From contig NC_090291.1 in the NCBI RefSeq assembly GCF_037392515.1, forward strand, positions 44,001,001 through 44,065,000: a DNA stretch of 64,000 nucleotides. Reading direction: 5' to 3'. The DNA comes from Haliotis asinina. Its lineage: Eukaryota > Mollusca > Gastropoda > Lepetellida > Haliotidae. Positions 1 through 10,700 of the stretch are shown here, in pieces (position 1 is the stretch's first letter; every line of letters starts with the position of its first letter). A program made the translations under genes and the position numbers. The notes beneath the pieces were generated by a model that was given only the letters and a program-made list of their open reading frames with translations, was not told where the DNA came from and ran no database searches.

Positions 1-449
1 CTTGCACCTGCTTTTCTATACTTGATTTACTTAGAAATCTAGGATTCTGATAAAAGTCATTCTTTGTCCCTGTTTTCAGCTATGTTGTCCTCTGTCTATC
101 TTAAATGTCACTAATCTTTGCATATTTGTAAAATAAGAATTTAGTGTGATAAGGAGAGTATGATGGTTGCTTTCTGATATGTATCACTGACATAGATATG
201 CTTCGTCTGCAACCATAACCACTACTCACATCACATTTCATGTCCAGTCTTTTAGTCACAATCTGGCATCTGATAATTCAGCAATACTGTATTCTGAAAC
301 TAATGCCAATCCTGGCTTGTAGACTCAAAGTTTTTCTAAATACAAAATAACCATATCTACAGGCAGTTCGATGATACAAGTGTACAGCTTGCTGACGGTG
401 GCATGAAATACCTTTGACTGAATCACTGTTAGATACATTGGGTCAATGG

Positions 450-583
450 TTGAAGTATTCACTCATCACACCAAAGATCCACTTCTTATTTCCCACACTG
501 GTCCATTGTTAGAAACCCATTCTGGTGTTCTGCCGTGACATTGCTGGAATATTAAAATTGGTTGAAAACCATACTCACTCAGA
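450..583 (+). repeat. SINE family A, diverged copy
   Basis: A weakened copy of the tRNA-derived SINE seen better at 975-1130 and 48172-48345. The 'CCCATTCTGGTGTTC' body and the 'TTGCTGGAATATT' tail block are recognisable; the tRNA-like head is poor. No gene is seen in 1-449 or 584-974. Confidence 0.6.
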
Positions 584-974
584 TTGCTGGAATAACATTG
601 GAAGAAATGTTAGAAATGTTACTGGATTTGTAGTGCTGTGTCCCATACTAGATGAAGTATAAGTGTTGTTGTGAACTCTGGCCAAATATTGATGCATGTC
701 TCCTCTTGTAGGGTCATACTAGGGCAGCATAGGCAGCTGTGATATATCTCTATTGCATCATTACTGCTTCTAAAAATTACATAGCAGTTTATATGTGACT
801 TGTTTCAGTGTTGTAATGTTGTTTTATACAGATGCAGTCATTGCATGTACAGTGCACAAATTATATATTGTGTAAGATTTCTTACCCATGAACTTTGAGC
901 CAATGAACTTGGTGCAGTCGAGAAAGTTAAATAAACATGAATTCCATCATTTGCTTTGTTCATTCTTTCTGAAT

Positions 975-1130
975 GAGGCCGTGGGGTAGCCTCGTGGTTA
1001 AAAGCTTTGGGTCATCATGCCAAAGGCCGAGTCCCTAGATGGCACAATGTGTGAAGCCCATTTCTGGTATTCACCACTGTCATATGACTGGAATATTGCT
1101 AAAAGCAGCATAAAACCAAACTCACATTTT
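975..1130 (+). repeat. SINE family A (tRNA-derived)
   Basis: The head carries an A-box-like 'GTAGCCTCGTGGTTAAA'. It is followed by the body block 'TGTGTGAAGCCCATTTCTGG' and the tail block 'GGAATATTGCTAAAAG', ending near 'AAACTCAC'. The same order recurs in about ten copies in the window. Confidence 0.8.
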
Positions 1131-3935
1131 GAATGCATTCTGAAGGTGGCGGGATACAGTATCTTTTATATAAAATATGAGATGCATTTTTACAACGCAC
1201 TGGAATGAACTTTTACTTTAAATTTGAAATTCTTTATTCAAATTGTTTGACTTTCAAGATGGTATAACCACATTGGGTTAGAGATCATGGTTTGCAGTTT
1301 TCCCCATTCTTGTGTCCCTGTGTAGTAAATAATATTTCTGCAAGTGTTGTTAACACCAGTGTAGAACAGAACTCTCCAATATACTCATACTAGGAAGATA
1401 CTGCAAGTCCAGTTTCTCCTTTGTTTGTTCTGAAGAAAGCAATCTAAGTAATAGTTAATACCCTGACTCATGAATGGTAACTTTAACATCTACTATGATG
1501 TGTCATTGATACTGTAAGTTTGTACTGTAATATCCTTTTACCAGTTGCTGCTGATGGTCATACCTGTTGTCACGGCAACCAGGTGGAATGCATGCATTGT
1601 ACAAAATTATATCAGTCAGTAATGGTGTCAGTAAACCGTAAAATCCCATGATGAAAAGATTAGGAGATTGCTAATACATGTATTTATTATTAAGTTTGTA
1701 CATGGAATGTTCATATAATTTCTTGGATTTGCAAGCCAATTAATCATTTTTAAAAAAATTGTGAAATGTATATATACCTTTTTCAAATCTAGGATATGTA
1801 CATAAACATGAACTGCATATTGGCATATTGTTGTGCAAACTTGGGTATATCCGTCACTCATATTCTCTAAACAATGATCCCATTGATCACACAGTATTTG
1901 AAACTTTTACTTTTAAAGGGATCAGGAAATAATTCCTGACAATTCCTAAAAGTCGTTTTTGTGAACATTTACATAGTCTGCTAGTTGTTTCACACAGAAC
2001 AACAAGCATGCATGTGTGTGGACTGTGTGGTCTTATGCAGACTTGTGCTGGTTTTATTGTAATAGCAAACTGGATACCCTACCATACATAGTCTACTGAT
2101 AACAAGCTGACACGTGTTTGTTTTGTCCCTGGGATAACGTAAAAACAGCACATCTTTTGGATTAACTGGGGCCTAAGAGTGAAATCACTTCCCTTCCCCT
2201 CTTGTGACAGCTGCTCTATCCACTACACCAAAGAGAGGTCCTGAGTTTATTTGAACATTGATAAGTCTAACTATTACTAAACCTGGCTTTAATGTTTTGC
2301 CTCGAGTTGAGGCCTCTGTATGAAGTAACAGAGAAGAAGCATAATGTGTTGAAGAATGGTTATTAGGCAAGTATTTGATGGTACTGGGATTCAAATGATG
2401 TACATGATGTTGTAACCAACAATTTCACTTGTGATTCCCCTATAAATATTTATGTATAAATGATATGTGCAATAAACTGTGCAAACCTAGTGTATTTATT
2501 GTCAGAATACACAGATAGCTGTGTAATATTACTTTCTTTTGTACACACTGTGGATCCTGTCTAATCCAGACCATTGTCTTTAGGCAGATTCCCATCATAA
2601 CATCTGTATATGTACAGATGTATGTAAGCGTCATAATGGTTACATTGATGATGCCACAATGCTAATGCCTCTGTCACAATGGTGTTAGACCTTGCTTGAC
2701 TGGCAGAAAGTTGAGAGTCATGACACTGTAGGCAGTTTCTATCATTTTATGAGTAATAAACAGGATACTAAACTTGATTCCATGAAATACCATTTTATTA
2801 AACTTGTGAAAGATCGATTTCGCATCAGACTCATTTTCGTTTGTATTACACTACTCATTTCAACATTTGATTACCTGTAATAGACCTTTTTGACAACATT
2901 GCACAATTCTCTCCTGCAAACGAAATTTCAACCAATCAGAGGGGTGCGCCTTTGTGACGTATGCCAATGTGGGTTGCAGTAGTATTCATGTACATTTCCA
3001 GGGTTAGATTATCTTGTTAATAGGTTTGTCTAAACCTGCAATCATTCTTGTATAAAAAAATTGGTATTACACGGAAGGTCATTTAGTATCCTCTATTTAT
3101 GTAGCTGCTCATTCAGTTCATCTGTTTTTGCATGTATCTAAATGGCTGAAAAAACTACAGCTCTTGTGTCATAAACATTAATAGCATATTCAAAATATTT
3201 GTCATATTCTTCTCTTTCTTTTCATGAAAGAATTTGGTTTGGTCCTCGTCTTGGTTTACGTAATCGACTAATATGCTGTTGAGCAACGATCAGGAATATT
3301 GTTGAGTGTAGTGTTGAACAACAACAAACAAACACATCTAAATGAGAGAAGCCAGTGATATAAACCAGTAGTGACGGTATGAGTTGTCAAACAAGTTGCC
3401 AAGTATGACCACCCAATCTTTCACATCACTACTCATGACAAACTTATCCTGCTCTGTTCAAATCCCCTTGAATCTAAGTCCAATAAATAACATACCAAAG
3501 TGTGAAGATTTATAAAATGAGTATTCCAACGGAATTGGTCTGGATTTGTCATGCTCCATCGCAGTTGTCAGTTACATCTTTTGTCATATTCATGTAATGC
3601 GTCATTTGTATATAATAATGAATAACCCTTTTTACTTCATATTTTGCACAGCAGTATCAATAAATCATTTTCAGAATCTACTACCGTGTTAGTTTCTATT
3701 TCTAAGCAGTAGGACACAGGCAGTGATCACAAGAATCTTGTTGGGAATGTCCAGGAATAACCTAAAACTGACGTACCAGAAACAGGTATCTGTATTTGAA
3801 CAGGTCATGGTAGTTGCAATGGAAAGTTTTTCTTGTGACTGAGGGCATGGAGGACCCAGTTGTCAAAGGTGCTACAATTTGCTGTGCAGAGTGGACTGTA
3901 GGTTCTCACCCTATCATCTGAGGCTTTCCCCTCTC
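1131..3935. other. Intergenic stretch without a supported gene
   Basis: AT-rich DNA with only short chance ORFs. AATAAA-type sites occur near 930 and 3659, so part of this could be the 3' UTR of a plus-strand gene lying left of the window. A tRNA-like head may lie near 2190-2250 on the minus strand. No exon could be supported. Confidence 0.5.
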
Positions 3936-4075
3936 AGAATCAACAGACACGTCAATATTCCAGCAATATCACAGCAGGGACACCAGAAATGGTCTTCACA
4001 CATTGTACCCATGAGGTGAATCAAAGAAAAGGTCTTCAGCATGATGAGCAGACACTTTAACAACAATGCTCCTCA
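3936..4075 (-). repeat. SINE family A, inverted copy
   Basis: Reverse-complement match to the family A body and tail. The blocks 'CAATATTCCAGCAATATCAC' and 'TTCACACATTGTACCCATG' are clear. It lies just beyond the poly(A) signal of the ACOT8 gene. Confidence 0.75.
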
Positions 4076-4154
4076 CCATATGTGTAGTGTGATGAAACAG
4101 GAACATCCACACACACATCCAACATAAAAGACAAACAAGTATTTCCTCATGAAA

Positions 4155-4160
4155 TTTATT
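4155..4160 (-). terminator. Poly(A) signal of ACOT8 copy 1
   Basis: AATAAA on the minus strand, about 620 nt after the ACOT8 stop codon at 4780. The 3' UTR would run through 4161-4779. This is the first good signal I see downstream of the stop; no transcript end is available to confirm it. Confidence 0.45.
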
Positions 4161-4779
4161 ATTATAATTTACATGTCAAATTCAACAAGGCAAGTCAAAA
4201 TTCTTGTCCCATGATAGACGAAACAGTGAATTTATAAAATGCTATCTCACTTGTAAAATAGTACATAAACAAATAAATTAAACACAAGGAAAAACCCAAA
4301 CAAAATAATAAAGCTTATGCCTACATTCTCCACAACACAATCTCCCACTATATGGCAGGGTAACATTAGTTTTCACACCTTCCTGCAACCGAAGAGTCTG
4401 TACTACTGGTGACTTGACTCCTATAGTTTACAAAGTCATCAGTTAATTGATCCACATTAAGTTATTATGATCTAGATATTGTAACAAAAATGTAACATCC
4501 CAGTTATAACTTGGTCCATATATCATGTTCTGAACATTTATTAAAACAATCTAAATTCAAATGAAATGCGCTTTTGTTACATATATAGGACTGATTTTTA
4601 CAGTTTTGTTCTGTAACTCATCATCCCAAGGCAGTGGTTTCATCATGTCCATTGATAATGCCTATCTATTTGCACTGAAGTACAAAAATATACTGATTAT
4701 ATAAGACAAACTCTGTTGGTTCCATGGAAGAAAAAGAAGTTGTATAATGATTTTGAGATCCTACACAGTCTGAGGTGGG

Positions 4780-7700
4780 TCAGAGTTTGGAGTCTTTCAC
4801 TGTCCTGACTACTCCCTCCTGGACGACAGAGATTGCCAACACACCGTCAGGCCTCCACAGTCGGCCCAGGGACAGCGCTCGTCCAGACCCTGAAGAACAT
4901 ATGGCCATGTAACATTGTTAAAATCTAAATATTTTAGATATTTAAATACTTACCTTACCATAGGTCTATGGCATATTACCTCAAGCTTCACTTAGTAGGA
5001 GATCTGACAGAGTTGAATTGCTATTCAATCTTGAATAGGTACCCCGAATTCGACAACTGTACTGATACGGAAGTATCTGGATCTCCCCACTCCACGAGAA
5101 CTTCACTTTTACTTCTTGGTCCGATGAGTCCATAGTGGGGAGGAGCATTGGGAGGGACTAACCACCCTTTGGTAAGGTAAGTATTTAAATATCTAAAATA
5201 TTTAGATTTTAACAATTTTTTTATTTACCTTATCATAGGTCTATAGCGTATGGATGCAACAGGCAGGACATTGGTGCAGGACTCCAGAGGACTGTCAAAA
5301 GTCCATCATCCCACATATGCCACGGGCAGCTGGACCATTACTGATTCACAAACACTGCTCACCGGTCTGCCGCAACAATCTCTCATGAAGGTCAACTGGA
5401 ACCAGAATCAGAGTAGTAGGCCACACACTAATCACTGGAAGGCAAGGTAAATTATCTGACATAAGTACAAGACCCCCATAGACCAAGGTAAGTAAGATCG
5501 TATCTTCTAGGGCGGAAGGACGCATGAGTTACTGTGCAACCACCAATGGTCTGAAAGACTGCAGCCCCTCCATATCTTCCACCACCAAGTCCCGCAAGTA
5601 ATAGCTACCAAACACCGTAGAGCATCCAGCCATAATGTCGGGAACTTACAGTTTCTGTGCAGGCCATTGTTGATGCTAACGCTCGAATCTCGTGTGGGAT
5701 GTTAGACGACAGGTGCAGAAGATTCTGTGCGTCATAAGCTGCCAGGATGGTCTGCCTCAACCATAAGGCTCCTGTGTTCCTTGTGACTTACCCCCTAGTA
5801 GTCATGGAAAAGGGCAGGAAAAATCCCTTCCTAGTTCACCAACGAGGAGAGGACTGCCTGATATATAATCTGAGGGCCCAAACCGGACAGAGTAACTGCT
5901 CTTCCCGATCCTCTGGTCCGAAGACAGCAGTAAGAGGGGGGATGGTGAATAACCTGCCTGGTTGACTTGGCAGCTGGTTCTTTGCCAGGAAATCCCAAAG
6001 AAGGCCGAAGTGTACAGCCCCATGTCTGGTCTGTTCAAACCGGACCCTAGTCACATCCAGCACGTGAATTTCACTAACTCTCATCGCTGTAGCTAGCGCC
6101 AACAGAAACACCATCTTCCTTGTTAAGTTGTCAAACTATGCCCTGTCAAGCGGCTCGTAGAGGCGACCTCTCAAGAGCTGTAGCACGACATTGAGGTCCC
6201 ACCCAGACGGACAGAACTTAACCTTTTTGTCCTCCAGCTTGAACGCCTTCAATACAGCAACCAGTTCCGGTATCTTTGAGACCTTCCTATCTCCTCTGAC
6301 AGCTAACATTGAGTTTAATGCTGACAGGTAAGTCCCAATGGTACTGCCCTTGAGTTTCCTCGAGCACCATAAAAAACGTAAAAACTCCGCCAGTAGTGAC
6401 GCTAACAACGGGTCCTGTGACTTCTGGGCACAGAACTTCTCAAATGTAGCCCACTTGTCATCATAGGAGTGACCAAGTGGAAGTGCCCGGGCAATGATCT
6501 TCGCCACTTGAGATGAGTACCCCTTGGCCCTCAAAGTCCTTTGCAGATGGTCCAGGCACATAGATGAAACCGCGCCAGATCCGGGTGCAGTGTCAGACTG
6601 TGGTGATGGTGTAGCAACTGGTCCCACTCTGGAAGCCAGAACAGATCTTTTCCTGCAAGGCAGCACAACTCTGGGAACCAAGACCTTGCTGGCCACCAGG
6701 GCGCGACCAAAAGCAGACGAATCCTCACATGAGCTTGAGTTTCGCCACCACCGCTGATACTAGCACTGGTGGAGGGAAGGCATAAGCGTTCAGTCCCTCC
6801 CAAGACATCGACAGAGCGTCGACAGCCAAAGTTGCCAGGTCTGGTATCAGAGATACGTACACTGGAAGCTGAGCGTTGAACTTGGTGGCAAATAGGTCGA
6901 TCAGTGGGCGCTCATGATCCTGACATATGAGCTGAAATATCTCCGGGTGAAGCATCCACTCTGTCAGGGACGGCTTTCCTGGTTGGGAGAGGTAAGGCGT
7001 TCCTGCAACCTGGGATATGACGAGCTCTTGCCTTGGTGCCATTTGCGTCTAGAACGCTGGCTAAGCGGAACATCTGATCCAGCAGGGACTTGGATCTGGT
7101 TGTCCCCTGTCACTCCCAGCCCTGATGTGACGCATCGACAAACAATTCGTGGTCCTGCACAAACTCGGTCAAGCAAACTCCGTCGCAGATATTCGCCTTG
7201 ATCATCCACCACTGCTGGTATTGGTGCAGACGTCATAACATCGTCTGCCTGTACCTGTATGTACAGGAGGAGGTATCTTTGTAACGGTCGTAGCATCAGG
7301 TGCCCTCTGCGTGTTAAGTCCTGAGCCGACGTCAGTAGGCCCAACAGAGACTGCCACTCCATGAGAAGCAATCGCTCTGACAGTCCCTTAGCTACAAACC
7401 AGGAAATCTTCTCCCACCAGTCGAGAGGGATCCGAACACGGTCATACTGTGTCTGGAACAGGCCCCCGATAAACACCAATTCCTGCGTGGGATGCAACTG
7501 CGATTTTTCCCGGTTGATTATCCACCCTAACTGTTCCAGGAGATGGATAGTAAAAACTAGCTTTCTGCGCAGCAACTGAGGTTCGAACTGGTTGAGAAGG
7601 CAATCATCTATGTATGGGTTGAACTCTATCTGCCTGAGATGAAGAAACCGACTGATGGGCGTTGTGATTCTGGTAAATAGCCACGGGGCCGTGGAAATGC

Positions 7701-10700
7701 CAAACAGCAGGACCTGCCACATGTCAACTGTCAAATACAAACCTCCTGTGAGCTGGGTAGATGGGGACGTGCAGATACGCATCCTGTATGTCGAGACTTC
7801 ACAGCCACATTCCGGGGGCCAACTTGAGGCGCAGCTGTTCCAGAGACACCATCTTGAAGTGAGGAGGCTCCATCAAGTAACAATCATTGAACGCTGCCAT
7901 GTTGTGGATGATACGTAACTTGTCGGAGTCCTTCTTGGGAATGAGCAAGATCGGGGAGTAGAACCCTGGTGAAAGGTGTGGGTCCAACACTTCCTCAATG
8001 GTACACTTCTCTAGTAACACCTCGATGTTGTCTGCCAGCAACTGGTGTTGCTTCTCTGGATACACCCATGCCAACGGCTGAGATGTCAACTGTAAAGGTT
8101 GTATGACCATTAGTTTGTAGCCCTTCTTTAGGATTCTGGTAACGTAAGGATCTTCTAGGATGGACCAGTTCCTCCAAAAAATGCCCAGTCTCCTGCCTAC
8201 TGGTGTAGGGAAAACTGGCATGGCTGGGGGCGGGAGCTCCAAGTCGTGACAGGTAACACCCTCAACGTTTTAAATAGGGGCGCTTCCCTTTCCCTCTACC
8301 GGGGGTGGTGGGGGCATCCCTGGTTGCGTCTGAAGGCTTGCGATGATCGCTGCCACGTTGCCGTGACCTCTGGTAAAGGCGGATCTGACATATTCCCTCC
8401 TCAGGACGTAGTGTTTCTTCCCCCTGTCGTGTGTTCCAGCTCTGTCACGAAAGGCAGAAGATAGGGCCTCAAATTCTGACAACATCTCAGTGTTAGTTAG
8501 CTCCGGCATGCTCCTTATAAACCTCCTGGATAGCATTTCTGAAGAGGGCCTCTGAGGAAAAGAGAGTTATGAGACGCCGCTTGAACTTCCTGTCGTCGTC
8601 ATAGCTAACGCTGTATGGATGTGCCCCAACAGGTCATGAAGCATCTTGCCCTGCCATAAGAATAACAACGACAAATACTCCAACCGGGACTTCAGTCAAA
8701 CCACAGCCGCTGCTGACGTAGCTGCCGCGATCGGGGGAAAAATACTGCTCTTCATCCATATTCCAAAATACGCCCGACTTGCGCTCCGGAGCCTGCTTCC
8801 TGTGCACCGACTGCCTGGCCCTAGGAGATGCAGATCGGGATCATGACCGCCTGCTCCTTCTCCTACGGTGAAGTAATCTGGCCTGATGATCCGGAGATCT
8901 GGAAGACAATAGATGCCGACACATCAACATCTGTTGATTGTGATTTGCCCACAGGCACCAACGCCAGTAAACAGATGCGCTCCTCTCTTGGCATTGCTGC
9001 AAAGTCCAGGACCAATGGAGGAGTCCTAGTCATAGGCATCGTCAACTCCTGAGATGCGCCTAACATCATCGAAGGGTCAGATACCAACAACGCTCGTAGA
9101 ATCCGCTGTACCTCCGGGTGCGCTAGGGCGTCTGGCCTTGACAAGTCTACCCAACCTCCAGTCTGGGTGGTTGGTGTCAGCGTCGGTATCTGCGTCAGTA
9201 TCTGCGTCGGTATCAGCAATGACGTCAGTATCTGCATCAGCGTTGACTCCATCCTCACTGAAGTATCAGACGCCGCCCCCGGTGCCTCCAGTGCTGTCTG
9301 CAACTCTGGTGTACCAGGCGCCGACAATCTGGATCCTGAAGAGGACGCAGGTGAACGGGACATCTTGCATAACTTCTGAGTTTTCCTCTTCCTAACCACA
9401 GCCAGGAAAACTTTAAACTCTGCACTTGTCAAACTTGTACATGCTGCACAACACTACTCAAGGGTGCACGACACCATAGCACAATCCGGACGCCAGGGGT
9501 GAGGATCCTTGTCTGACTTCAGGCCTTAACACACCACTCACAAGTGTCATGTCATACACAACTACTGACTTAAAACGAAATATAAACGTGACAATAAGGA
9601 TAAATGAAAAAACATGTGCAGCAGCTGCTTTGCAAATGACAAGTGAAATGGCTGCCGCTAAATAAGGACAGCAAAATTTCACTAGATACAGCGCCATTTG
9701 ACAAAAAATGAAACAAAAATGCTTAGATATGGCGGAACAAATATCAACAGAAACTAATCCGCCGAAAAATAAAAACGATCCTCTTAAAATTACGGAGGCA
9801 ACATCGAAAACAGGTGACACACAACAGTGTCTTGTCCATGGTAGCCAACAAGTGTACGATAACGAATTATACGTTATAACCAACACAAAGATTGAAAATA
9901 TTACATACCACAACACCAAGAACCTGTAAAAGGAATCAGCGCAAAAACGTAGTAAATCAAACTTTATTAGTTAAAAGAAACACAGGTAGCAACTCAACAC
10001 ATCTAGACAAGACGATAGCAATTCAACTCTGTCAGATCTCCTACTAAGTGACAAGAGGTAATATGACCTAAGGTAAGGTGAGTAAAAAATAATACACACT
10101 GCCATTTAAAAAGTTGTTAAATGTAACCTAAGTTTGTAATCTCATTGACGATTCTGGTACTTTTATTAGGTTGTGTCCACTCTGTAGATGAGTAACTCAT
10201 GTGAGATCACTGGTAGGAAAAGTGTAAGATAAAGTTCCAGGTTTGTGACAGGCTACTCCACAAAACTTACCACAGTGAGGACTCTCCATTTCATACAGCA
10301 TCCATTCATTTGCATGGAAGGGGTTGTGGAACCACATGGAGTGGTCAAGTGAGGTAGTGGCGAATGAGGCCTTCTTGTCCGCAGGCATCAGAGCGACGTC
10401 TAACAACATGAGGTCTGACATGTAGGCGGCAGCACACTTGTGCATGTTGACATTGTCACCTGGAACATAAAACATGTCACTGACAGTAAAAAACCAAAAC
10501 AATATCACCAAGAACACCATGAGGTCCAACATGCATGTTGACACTGTTACCTGGAATAAAGAATAAGTTGTTGACTGAAAATAGCCCAACAATATCACCA
10601 GGAAAATCATGTAGGCAGCAACACACCTGTGCATGTTGACATTGTCACCTGGAACATAAAACATGTTGGCAGCATTATTCCCATGAACAATATGATGACA

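Larger units (their letters stand above)
4914..10085 (-). mobile_element. DIRS-type tyrosine-recombinase retrotransposon, copy 1 (decayed)
   Basis: Read on the minus strand, the order is gag-like region, reverse transcriptase, RNase H and tyrosine recombinase, as in DIRS elements. The ends carry inverted terminal repeats (4949-5025 and 10015-10083) instead of LTRs. The left (3') end adds a 47-bp perfect inverted arm pair. The element fills almost all of ACOT8 intron 5, and its left edge is about 25 bp from the acceptor of the last exon. Several frameshifts and stops interrupt the ORFs, so it is not autonomous as read. No target duplication was found, as expected for DIRS elements. Confidence 0.88.
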
